Source of the DNA: Deltaproteobacteria bacterium
Lineage (GTDB): Bacteria; Desulfobacterota; B13-G15; RBG-16-54-18
Length of the DNA: 36,505 nucleotides
Reading direction: 5' to 3'
NCBI GenBank assembly: GCA_016927065.1
Contig: JAFGNJ010000027.1
Span: 1-36,505, forward strand
The notes beneath the pieces were generated by a model. It searched no databases, was not told the origin of the DNA, and saw nothing but the letters and a program-made list of their open reading frames with translations. Positions 24,909 through 31,321 of the stretch are shown here, one piece after another (position 1 is the first letter of the stretch; every line of letters begins with the position of its first letter). The position numbers and the translations under genes are program-made.

Positions 24909-25649
24909 TCATTTCTTATCTTGAGTGATCGTTGTCACCATGATATGTTTTGCCATCATGGCGCCCAGGGCGATTCGGGTTTCCCCTGAGGCCACGATCA
25001 AGGGTCCTGGCCCGCTGCTCTTGATGACCTCCACCTCGCCACCTCGTTTGAGGCCCATGCTTGTTAGTCGCCGCTCCATCCCCCTGTGTCCCCGGAATCC
25101 CACAATGCGTACCTGTTCACCCGGTGAGGCCATGATGAGAGGTATAACGTCCTTGCGTTTCCTCAGACAGTTGGAGCAGAGCCCATAGATCTCCATACGG
25201 TGCTGTAGGTCGTGAAATCCCATGCGACGGGCCGTCTCTGCCTGTAAGGCCTCTATTGACGGATTGTAGAACTCCAGGATGGAGCCGCACCGGACACAGA
25301 TCAGATGGTCGTGGTGCTTACCCAGGTGATGATGTTCATACTGTGTTACCTGATCGGCAAAGTGTTTTTCCTGGGCGAAGCCGTATTGGGCGAAGAGCTT
25401 TAAATTTTCAGCTACAAACTCCTCCGGTACGGAAATCCCCTGTTCTTTCAAGATCCCGGTCAACTCCGAAGCGGTCAGGTGATTTTCGGTACCGAGAAAG
25501 GTCGCGAGGATCTGTAATCTTTCATCGATTCGGTCGAGCCCTTCATCTTCGAAGATGATCTTGAACTGCTGATAGATATCCCGGTGGTCTTTAGCGAGCC
25601 TTCTGCCTCGCCCTCGCATTCGTCCTCTCACTGTCCTGTACCTATTCAA
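24909..25649 (-). CDS. Fur-FeoA fusion protein (iron-responsive regulator with FeoA domain)
   Basis: Residues 1 to about 160 form a Fur-family protein: winged helix, then HHLGKHHDHLICVRCG and CSNC zinc-site cysteines. Residues about 168-246 form a FeoA/SH3 domain (ASPGEQVRIVGFRGHRGMER, RLTSMGLKRGGEVEV). FeoA-like domains fused to iron regulators are best known in DtxR/MntR proteins, where they bind the DNA-binding domain; a Fur-FeoA arrangement is less usual. The TTG at 25649 overlaps the stop of the NifX-like gene (TTGA); an ATG at 25619, with GAGAGG upstream, is an alternative start. Likely controls this operon in response to Fe2+. Confidence 0.85.
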   Translation of the reverse strand: MNRYRTVRGRMRGRGRRLAKDHRDIYQQFKIIFEDEGLDRIDERLQILATFLGTENHLTASELTGILKEQGISVPEEFVAENLKLFAQYGFAQEKHFADQVTQYEHHHLGKHHDHLICVRCGSILEFYNPSIEALQAETARRMGFHDLQHRMEIYGLCSNCLRKRKDVIPLIMASPGEQVRIVGFRGHRGMERRLTSMGLKRGGEVEVIKSSGPGPLIVASGETRIALGAMMAKHIMVTTITQDKK

Positions 25650-26014
25650 TTATCCAGCCCCTCTTGAAACCCGACGGTAGGGCGTTCTACAGCGGTAAGC
25701 TCACCCCGCTTCACTTTTTCAACGACAGCGCTGACTGTTCCGGATGCGACGGTATAGACGTCCATACCGGCTCCGGTAAGGGTGACGAGGGCGTTATGCC
25801 CGATATTCTTAACGACAACCGCATTGACACCCTCGTCAATGAGCATTTGGCATGCTCGGATACCGGCAGCATTTTTTTCTGTCTGCCCGGGATTTTCAAT
25901 CGTCTCGGTGGTCATCGATGTTGTGTCTACTATCAAAAAGTACGGACAGCGGCCGAAACGATCGTCAACGCGCGACGATATGGTCTTTCCCTTGGATGCA
26001 ATGGCGATTTTCAT
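25646..26014 (-). CDS. NifX/NafY-like dinitrogenase cofactor-biosynthesis domain protein
   Basis: This 122-residue protein has the NifX-like fold pattern: MKIAIASKGKTISSRVDDRF, GRCPYFLIVD, ACQMLIDEGVNAVVVKNIG and a glycine-rich GHNALVTLTGAGMDVY. Proteins of this type bind iron-sulfur or Fe-Mo cluster precursors and occur widely outside nitrogen fixation. It overlaps fur (ATGA) and the Fur-FeoA gene (TTGA), so the whole unit is translationally coupled. A role as an iron or cluster carrier within the operon is inference. Confidence 0.88.
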   Translation of the reverse strand: MKIAIASKGKTISSRVDDRFGRCPYFLIVDTTSMTTETIENPGQTEKNAAGIRACQMLIDEGVNAVVVKNIGHNALVTLTGAGMDVYTVASGTVSAVVEKVKRGELTAVERPTVGFQEGLDN

Positions 26015-26580
26015 CGTCTGGTATCCCCTCTTTGATTATGAGGGTTCTTTGTTTGGATACTCATATCAATTGCCTGATGCCTTTTTAATGTTTTAATTGA
26101 TGTGTTTCGCTCGGTGCATGTTTTTTGTTTCTGTTCGCACTGTGAGCAATATCCTAAGAGCTCAAATCGATGGGATGTTATGGCAAACCCGTAATTTTTT
26201 CCGATTTTATTCTGGATACTCACGATTTCATCATCTGCAAACTCGACGATCCTACCGCAGCTGACACATCGAAGGTGGCAGTGATGTTTATGGCCATAGA
26301 TGTGTTCGTAGTGGAGATGGCCGTTCTCGAAATAGACTTCTTTAATCAATCCGCTGTCGATGAGGAGGGGGATGGCTCTGTACAGGGAGGCCTTGGAGAT
26401 CCGCTTCTTCTTGTTCCGCAACCGTAGAAAGAGTTCATCTACATCGAAGTGATTGTGGATGGCGAAGATCTCTTCAATGATCATCTCCCGCTCCGGGGTG
26501 TTGCGAAGCCCCTTTTCTTTTATATATTCCCGAAATTTTTGAATGGCATCCATAGCGGTACTATTATTATTGAGATTCAT
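26011..26580 (-). CDS. Fur-family transcriptional regulator
   Basis: This regulator of about 189 residues has the winged helix (FREYIKEKGLRNTPEREMII, RISKASLYRAIPLLIDSGLI) and the Fur dimerisation/metal domain (HYEHIYGHKHHCHLRCVSCG, RIVEF) with C-x2-C (CVSC) and CSQC zinc sites. The C-terminal tail of about 35 residues is basic and unusual. Fur and PerR cannot be told apart by eye. The first gene of the iron operon, it begins at ATG 26580, almost at the predicted transcription start, so the mRNA may be leaderless; Met12 (MDAIQKF, 26547) is an alternative. Confidence 0.9.
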   Translation of the reverse strand: MNLNNNSTAMDAIQKFREYIKEKGLRNTPEREMIIEEIFAIHNHFDVDELFLRLRNKKKRISKASLYRAIPLLIDSGLIKEVYFENGHLHYEHIYGHKHHCHLRCVSCGRIVEFADDEIVSIQNKIGKNYGFAITSHRFELLGYCSQCEQKQKTCTERNTSIKTLKRHQAIDMSIQTKNPHNQRGDTRR

Positions 26581-26587
26581 TTTCAAT
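26569..26587. promoter_or_regulatory. Fur-box-like 19-bp near-palindrome over the fur start
   Basis: ATTGAGATTCATTTTCAAT matches its own reverse complement at 15 of 19 positions and resembles the AT-rich Fur/PerR operator type. It covers the last bases of the -10 box, the predicted start site and the fur ATG, where binding would block transcription. Confidence 0.45.
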
Positions 26588-26614
26588 TATAGCCAGTTGA
26601 TTCGACTCTGTCAA
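26586..26614 (-). promoter_or_regulatory. Consensus sigma70 promoter of the iron operon
   Basis: TTGACA (26614-26609) and TATAAT (26591-26586) are both perfect and are separated by exactly 17 nt on the minus strand. The predicted start is 26579-26580, which coincides with the first ATG of fur. Confidence 0.85.
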
Positions 26615-26733
26615 GGGCCTTATTACATTGTCGCTCAGACAGGGTACGTCAGGCTTTGTGCCTTTGTAGCGTGACTAGTAACTTGCTGTGATGAGAAAGG
26701 ATAACGGGTACAAAAACAGCAAATACAAAAAGA

Positions 26734-26763
26734 TTGACAGGGTTTATAAAGATGTGGTAAGAA
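26734..26763 (+). promoter_or_regulatory. Likely promoter of the aminotransferase leader
   Basis: TTGACA (26734-26739) followed 18 nt later by TAAGAA (26758-26763), a weak -10. The predicted start near 26770 lies just before the leader peptide. Confidence 0.4.
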
Positions 26764-26780
26764 AATAAAAAGAGGGTCAC

Positions 26781-26855
26781 ATGGGTTTCAAAAGTTATTA
26801 TCTCTATTATTATAGCGAACAAGAGAGGAGCCCAGGGACCTGTCTACGCCGATAA
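26781..26855 (+). CDS. Tyrosine-rich leader peptide (attenuator candidate)
   Basis: This 24-codon ORF begins at ATG 26781 after GAGGG (spacing 5 nt) and ends with TAA at 26853. Its codons 6-11 read TAT TAT CTC TAT TAT TAT, that is YYLYYY, five Tyr among 24 residues. It is followed by an intrinsic terminator and, at once, the aminotransferase start. This is the classical layout of amino-acid-specific transcription attenuation, with tyrosyl-tRNA as the sensed species. Confidence 0.6.
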   Translation: MGFKSYYLYYYSEQERSPGTCLRR

Positions 26856-26879
26856 TCTGAGGAAAATAGGGTTTACAGG

Positions 26880-26912
26880 GGCCGATGGGCGCGAAGTTCA
26901 TCGGCCTTTTTT
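26880..26912 (+). terminator. Intrinsic terminator (attenuator) before the aminotransferase
   Basis: GGCCGATG (26880-26887), an 11-nt loop and CATCGGCC (26899-26906) are followed by six T (26907-26912), only 12 nt before the ATG and directly before GGAGG. GCCGAT also occurs at 26848-26853, overlapping the leader stop codon, so the 3' arm ATCGGC could pair with either copy; an alternative CCTGT/ACAGG pairing (26839-26843 with 26875-26879) is also possible. Confidence 0.75.
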
Positions 26913-26924
26913 ATGGAGGATTAG

Positions 26925-28109
26925 ATGAAAAACAAAGCACAATTTGAACCTTCCCAACGGCTTAAAGAGCTCCCGCCTTACGTCTTTGCCGAGATCGAGG
27001 CAAAGAAAAAGGCGCTTGAGGAAAAAGGAATCGAGATCATAGATCTAGGCAGAGGTGATCCTGATCTTCCCACTCCTCCCCATATTGTCCAACGACTCGC
27101 AGAGGCGTTAAAGACACCCCATTTTAATCGCTACCCCTCGTATGTCGGTATTACGGAGTTCCGCCGGGCGGCGGCACGATGGTATAAAAAACGATTCGAT
27201 GTCTCCTTAGATCCACAGACCGAGGTCATCTCCCTCATCGGCTCCAAGGAGGGTGTGTCGCATGCCCCTATGGCGTATATTGACCAAGGGGATATCGCCC
27301 TGTACCCTGATCCCTGTTTCCCCATCTTTTATACCTCAATCCTCTTTGCCAAGGGGAAGCCATATCCCATGCCGCTTTTGGAGGAAAACGCATTCCTCCC
27401 TGATCTAGGTAAAATCCCTCAGGAGGTGGCAGAGAGGGCCAAGTTGATTTCCCTCAATTACCCCAACAACCCCACAACGGGGGTAGCCACTAAGGAATTT
27501 TTCAGCGAGGTAGTCCGTTTTGCCAAAAAGTATCACCTGGCAGTGCTCCAGGATCTGGCATACTCGGAGATATTTTATGATGGCCACTATGTCCCCAGCA
27601 TTTTTGAGGTAGATGGTGCCAAGGATGTGGCTGTTGAGTCCCATTCCCTTTCCAAGACCTACAACATGGCGGGGTGGCGCATCGGCTTTGCGGTGGGCAA
27701 TGCTGAGTTGGTGAACTATCTGTCGTTGGTGAAGACCAATATAGATGTGGGGATATTCGAGCCGATTCAGTTGGCGGGGGTGGAGGCTCTGGAAGGAGAC
27801 CAAACGGGAGTGGATGAGCTGCGCAAGGTCTACCAGCGCCGCCGGGATATTCTGGTGGCCGGACTTCGTGAGGCCGGGCTCACGTTCAATATCCCACAAG
27901 CTACTTTTTATATCTGGGTGCGGGTTCCCACGGGGCACACCTCGGCGTCTTTTGCCGATCACCTTCTGGACAAGGTAGGGATTATGGTTACTCCAGGGCA
28001 TGGTTTTGGCAAGTCCGGGGAGGGGTATGTTCGGTTTGCATTCACCACCCCTGATGAGGATCTCACGGAGGCCGCCCGCCGCCTGGCAACGTTAAAAAAG
28101 GGGGTGTAG
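26925..28109 (+). CDS. Class I/II aminotransferase (DapL-like; possibly tyrosine-linked)
   Basis: This 394-residue PLP enzyme has LGRGDPDLPTPPHIV, SLNYPNNPTTG, and the PLP-lysine motif SHSLSKTYNMAGWRIGFAVG. Overall it resembles LL-diaminopimelate aminotransferases (KELPPYVFAEIEAKKKA N-terminus) and related alanine/aromatic aminotransferases. The tyrosine-rich leader argues that the physiological reaction may be the last step of tyrosine (or phenylalanine/tyrosine) synthesis rather than lysine synthesis. GGAGG precedes the ATG. It is monocistronic: no other plus-strand gene follows before the IS. Confidence 0.85.
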   Translation: MKNKAQFEPSQRLKELPPYVFAEIEAKKKALEEKGIEIIDLGRGDPDLPTPPHIVQRLAEALKTPHFNRYPSYVGITEFRRAAARWYKKRFDVSLDPQTEVISLIGSKEGVSHAPMAYIDQGDIALYPDPCFPIFYTSILFAKGKPYPMPLLEENAFLPDLGKIPQEVAERAKLISLNYPNNPTTGVATKEFFSEVVRFAKKYHLAVLQDLAYSEIFYDGHYVPSIFEVDGAKDVAVESHSLSKTYNMAGWRIGFAVGNAELVNYLSLVKTNIDVGIFEPIQLAGVEALEGDQTGVDELRKVYQRRRDILVAGLREAGLTFNIPQATFYIWVRVPTGHTSASFADHLLDKVGIMVTPGHGFGKSGEGYVRFAFTTPDEDLTEAARRLATLKKGV

Positions 28110-28191
28110 GATGTAAGCGAATAAGGCTTCAAGGGGCGCAAAGTCCGATTTGCTTATTGGAGAGGCTTTTGGGGAAAGGGGGATGAGGGTA

Positions 28192-28228
28192 GGGGGCAGG
28201 TCGTAACAGACTGTTTCAACCTGCCCCC
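28192..28228 (+). terminator. 10-bp hairpin after the aminotransferase gene
   Basis: GGGGGCAGGT (28192-28201) pairs with ACCTGCCCCC (28219-28228), with a smaller ACAG/CTGT stem in the loop. There is no T run, so it may be a Rho-independent terminator of poor type or a repeat. The remainder of 28110-28522 holds nothing else that I recognise. Confidence 0.4.
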
Positions 28229-28522
28229 GAAGCGATGAGTAACACGTATTTTCACACATACCCCCCAGAGGATGTATTCATCTCTGATGACCGGAAGCGG
28301 GGAAGAATTATACTGCACAATAAATACTCCTAGTTTAAGAAGAATCAGGTTCAAACCTGATAAATCCTTCCTCCCTTCTCAGATACTCAAGAGGTCACAA
28401 TGTTTTTATAATCTGCTGGAGGTGTTAAGGGGAAGGGAGCTAGAAGAGCTCGGTACCATACAATTTTTTTGCCTTCAAGGGTGACTTATTGCACTTTTGG
28501 TGCTTTTTATATAGAATTTCGC

Positions 28523-28543
28523 GATTATCCCCTTGACATATGG
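28523..28543 (+). repeat. Left inverted repeat of the IS, carrying a -35 box
   Basis: Perfect 21-bp copy of the terminal repeat. It contains TTGACA at 28533-28538, paired with TAGTAT at 28556-28561 (17-nt spacer). The predicted start is 28568, the A of the first passenger ATG. Confidence 0.8.
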
Positions 28544-28567
28544 CGATTCTTTTTTTAGTATAAGCTT

Positions 28568-29302
28568 ATGTATTGGTTTGTGCAATGGTATAAACGAAAG
28601 AAAAATCATTATTTATTCCCCCTGTTCACGGCTATTGTGGGGATGGTGGGTGGCATGTTATTAACACCCACCATTGGAGTAATAGGGATCGCCCTTTCTT
28701 TATATTTAGCGTTGGTGATATTTCTTCCTTGGCACAATATTCATTTAAGAAGAAAACTAAATTTAGTTTTGCCATATATCATTCCTGTGGTTATTTCTAT
28801 TATCATTATATTGCCAACATGGAAATATTTGATCACCATATTTCCTTCTTATACATTCGATCCTAATAAGCAATTTATTAAAACCGTTACATCAACGGTT
28901 GAAGTTTATGTAAATTCAAGACAAGAAATAAATACATGGATGGGTGACATGGGGGGATATTTGGCCTTTATGAAAGAAGAAGATAAATTATTGGTAACTT
29001 ATGATATTAAAAGTTTCATAAAACAAATGGGCAATAATACTGTTTTATATCGTGGCATATTTAATATGGATACATTAAGTGATGTTACTCAACAAAAAAT
29101 ATCTTTTTTACAAAAAGCTGAATATATTAAAATCCGTTTTGAAGCCCTTCCAGATAAAATGCAAATAAAAAATGGTAAGGCCGTTGTAATGATTAATAAC
29201 GAAATCCGTTGTGAATTTATAATTCCGCCACAAAATATGAGTAGTGATTTTATAACTATTCCTGATATTCGAGAGGGGTTAAATTGTCTAAAAACAAATT
29301 AA
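28568..29302 (+). CDS. IS passenger: hypothetical membrane protein
   Basis: This 244-residue protein is unknown to me. It has three hydrophobic segments in its N-terminal half (about 15-33, 38-53 and 68-90), then a soluble domain of about 150 residues with no motif I can name. The codon use is AT-rich, unlike the neighbours. No Shine-Dalgarno precedes the ATG, and the predicted transcription start is at that ATG, so translation may be leaderless. It is part of the IS cargo and overlaps the next gene by 19 nt. Confidence 0.65.
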   Translation: MYWFVQWYKRKKNHYLFPLFTAIVGMVGGMLLTPTIGVIGIALSLYLALVIFLPWHNIHLRRKLNLVLPYIIPVVISIIIILPTWKYLITIFPSYTFDPNKQFIKTVTSTVEVYVNSRQEINTWMGDMGGYLAFMKEEDKLLVTYDIKSFIKQMGNNTVLYRGIFNMDTLSDVTQQKISFLQKAEYIKIRFEALPDKMQIKNGKAVVMINNEIRCEFIIPPQNMSSDFITIPDIREGLNCLKTN

Positions 29303-29466
29303 TCTCGTTGGAAGAAGCCCGCAAACGAAACAAACTAGATCGCTTTATTAAAGAGCATCCTTCTGAAGGTGATCTAAAACAATTTGATGATTTACTCCAT
29401 AACATGACACACAATATCAAACCTAAAAAGCCCTCAAAAGGCGTGAAAACATCAAAGAAGGAGTAG
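29284..29466 (+). CDS. IS passenger: small charged protein
   Basis: This 60-residue protein starts with TTG at 29284 after GAGAGGGG. It contains ISLEEARKRNKLDRFIKEHP, SEGDLKQFDDLLHNM and a lysine-rich tail. From memory, small proteins with the LEEARKRNKL.RFIKEHPSEGD pattern are encoded beside IS1595-type transposases. Function unknown. It overlaps the convergent transposase 3' end by 44 nt. Confidence 0.65.
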   Translation: MSKNKLISLEEARKRNKLDRFIKEHPSEGDLKQFDDLLHNMTHNIKPKKPSKGVKTSKKE

Positions 29467-30280
29467 CACGCATGTTATACCGAAACTCAAATTCACCAAG
29501 ATACTTAGGCAAATGCTTACGAGAGACATGAACATGAGTACCCTTAATGCTTCTTTTGATTTGGCTCCAAAACCCTTCCAAGGTATTAACATGGTGGATG
29601 CCGTTGACGTATTCCTTGATCCCGTGATGAACATAGCCATGTTTATACCCTTTTTCATTCAGGCGAGCATACGATCTAAATTCATCGGTGCTAATTGTGC
29701 TTCCCGCTTTAACATGATTTTCGATAATTCCTTGAAGCATAATCTTTGTGGTAGTGGGGACAACTTTCGTCATAACATCGCCTTCGCGCTCAACCATCCC
29801 GAAAACAACCGCCTTGCCTTTTGCGCCACGTCCACGGATACCACGATGTCTGCCGCCAATAAAGGTTTCATCGGCCTCGATATGACCGGACAAGCCATCA
29901 TCCCCATCAACTTTAGTCATATATTTTCTGATCTCGTGAGCCATGCGCCATGCTGTCTTGTAAGTGATGCCAAGTTGCCTTTGAAGCTCTTTAGCGGGAA
30001 CACCATGCCGAGAAGTAGTAAAGAGATACATGGCATAAAACCATTTTTGGAGCGGTGTGCGAGATCGCTCAAAAGGCGTGCCTACCATCGGATGAATATG
30101 GTGACCGCACCATTGACACACATACACAGGCTGTTTCTTGAGTTTGTAAAATTTGGCGTGTCGTCCGCATCGCGGGCAATCCAATTCTTTGCCAAAGCGG
30201 GTTTTCATAAGGTGTGCCAGGCAAGCATCATCATCGGGGAACCGGTTAAAAAACTCTTGGACTCCAAAGGACTTTTCCAT
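29423..30280 (-). CDS. IS1595-family (ISXO2-like) transposase
   Basis: This protein of about 285 residues has an N-terminal zinc ribbon (CPRCGRHAKFYKLKKQPVYVC, with QWCG) and a DDE-type catalytic domain (ADETFIGGRHRG with the first Asp, TDEFRSYARL with the second, and a late NTLEGFWSQIKRSIKGTHVH). AAGGAGG precedes ATG 30280, so I prefer it to the longer open frame at 30313. No disruption is visible, so it may be active. Confidence 0.92.
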   Translation of the reverse strand: MEKSFGVQEFFNRFPDDDACLAHLMKTRFGKELDCPRCGRHAKFYKLKKQPVYVCQWCGHHIHPMVGTPFERSRTPLQKWFYAMYLFTTSRHGVPAKELQRQLGITYKTAWRMAHEIRKYMTKVDGDDGLSGHIEADETFIGGRHRGIRGRGAKGKAVVFGMVEREGDVMTKVVPTTTKIMLQGIIENHVKAGSTISTDEFRSYARLNEKGYKHGYVHHGIKEYVNGIHHVNTLEGFWSQIKRSIKGTHVHVSRKHLPKYLGEFEFRYNMRATPSLMFSRLLRAF

Positions 30281-30319
30281 TTTCGTGACCTCCTTGACAT
30301 AAATATAGCACATGGGCTA

Positions 30320-30340
30320 CCATATGTCAAGGGGATAATC
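30320..30340 (-). repeat. Right inverted repeat of the IS, carrying the transposase -35 box
   Basis: Perfect 21-bp match to the left repeat. On the minus strand its TTGACA (30330-30325) is followed 17 nt later by TATATT (30307-30302), a good promoter for the transposase. Confidence 0.8.
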
Positions 30341-30434
30341 ACCTTAGTTTAAGTTGTTTTTCAGAGGAGTCCATACAGTAACATGTGCAGTTCGCCGATC
30401 GTTTCCGGCGACACTCTAATCCAAGGAGCTGACT

Positions 30435-31076
30435 ATGAAATATAATACCATACGGCTGTTGTCCCTACTGCTATTATTGATCCCCCTCCATGCTTACTCA
30501 CTGAATCTTGACCATATGCTCGATAAGGGGCCATTAATTACTATTAATCGAGATTCCCATGAAGAATTTGAGTCTATAACGACGTATGCCCTTATATGTG
30601 CCCCGGTATCATATGTATGGGATACTGTTTTGAAAATTGAGGACTACGCGCAGCATATGCCTCGGATGGTTAAATCTGAAGTTGTCCAGCGGAACGCGGA
30701 AGATACTGAGATTATTGCAGAATTTGAACTTGACACTGCTATAAATAATACAAAATATAAACTCAAGTATTGTATTGATGCCAATAATCGTACTATTACG
30801 ATATATCATTACTCCGGTGCCTTGAAAGGCAGCCGGTGGCACTGGGAGTTTCAGGCACAAGGTGCAGACACCATTATCATATGCACAGGGGGGTCAAAGA
30901 ACCTTTCCCTCTTTATTAAGGCTATTGATGACCGGACGCAGACCATAACCGTCGGTATCAATATCATGAGCATGCTCGCCAACATAAACTACATCAAAGA
31001 GCGGTCTGAGTTGCTCTATAAGGCGGCTCAGGGTGTATCAAAAAAAGTTGAGTTATCCAACCCTGATGGTCCCTGA
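30435..31076 (+). CDS. Exported SRPBCC-fold (COQ10/START-like) protein
   Basis: This 213-residue protein has a signal peptide (about 1-23, MKYNTIRLLSLLLLLIPLHA) and an SRPBCC-type lipid-binding fold: ICAPVSYVWDTVLKIEDYAQ, HMPRMVKSEVVQR and IKGSRWHWEFQA-type beta strands (ALKGSRWHWEFQAQG). CAAGGAG precedes the ATG. Such proteins bind hydrophobic ligands such as quinones or polyprenyl lipids. It lies upstream of the carotenoid operon by 245 nt, so carriage of a carotenoid or lipid is possible but not shown. Confidence 0.8.
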   Translation: MKYNTIRLLSLLLLLIPLHAYSLNLDHMLDKGPLITINRDSHEEFESITTYALICAPVSYVWDTVLKIEDYAQHMPRMVKSEVVQRNAEDTEIIAEFELDTAINNTKYKLKYCIDANNRTITIYHYSGALKGSRWHWEFQAQGADTIIICTGGSKNLSLFIKAIDDRTQTITVGINIMSMLANINYIKERSELLYKAAQGVSKKVELSNPDGP

Positions 31077-31210
31077 AGAGTCGGTATATATACGGTGGGG
31101 CAACAGAGTTCATATAATGAGATGGTCCGGTATAGAGAAGAGGTAGAAAGAGCAGTATGAGGGAGACAATCTTGCATGACGGTGCATCACCCACAGAAAA
31201 AATCGATAAT

Positions 31211-31239
31211 TTCCTTTACCCCTTTTTCTGAAGGGGAGT
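31211..31239. repeat. Degenerate copy of the CCCCTTT/AAAGGGG repeat
   Basis: CCTTTACCCC (31213-31222) and GGGG-AG-TAAAGG (31231-31239 region) form an imperfect palindrome similar to the repeats at 3489 and 5561. It lies before the first desaturase gene; 31077-31321 otherwise shows nothing clear. Confidence 0.5.
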
Positions 31240-31321
31240 AAAGGGGTTAAAACCTATTTTCTGCGGAACTCTCCTCACCCATCCTTGTTCTGATAGTGAG
31301 CACGAGGCAGAGGCAATAGAT

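Larger units (their letters stand above)
28523..30340. mobile_element. IS1595-type insertion sequence with passenger genes
   Basis: The element (about 1.8 kb) is bounded by perfect 21-bp inverted repeats at 28523-28543 and 30320-30340, each beginning GATTATCCCC from its outer end. Inside are a transposase on the minus strand and two passenger genes on the plus strand converging on it. The flanking 8-nt sequences differ (AATTTCGC and ACCTTAGT), so no target duplication is visible and the insertion may be old or rearranged. The passenger part is much richer in A/T than the surrounding genes. IS1595-family elements are known to carry passenger genes. Confidence 0.85.

Noticed and set aside
26781..26924. 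A known metabolite riboswitch upstream of the aminotransferase
   Set aside because: I could not match any conserved riboswitch core by eye; the leader peptide with Tyr codons explains the terminator better.
29513..30352. Plus-strand frame of 279 codons over the IS transposase
   Set aside because: Shadow of the transposase, which has a clear zinc ribbon and DDE motifs on the other strand.
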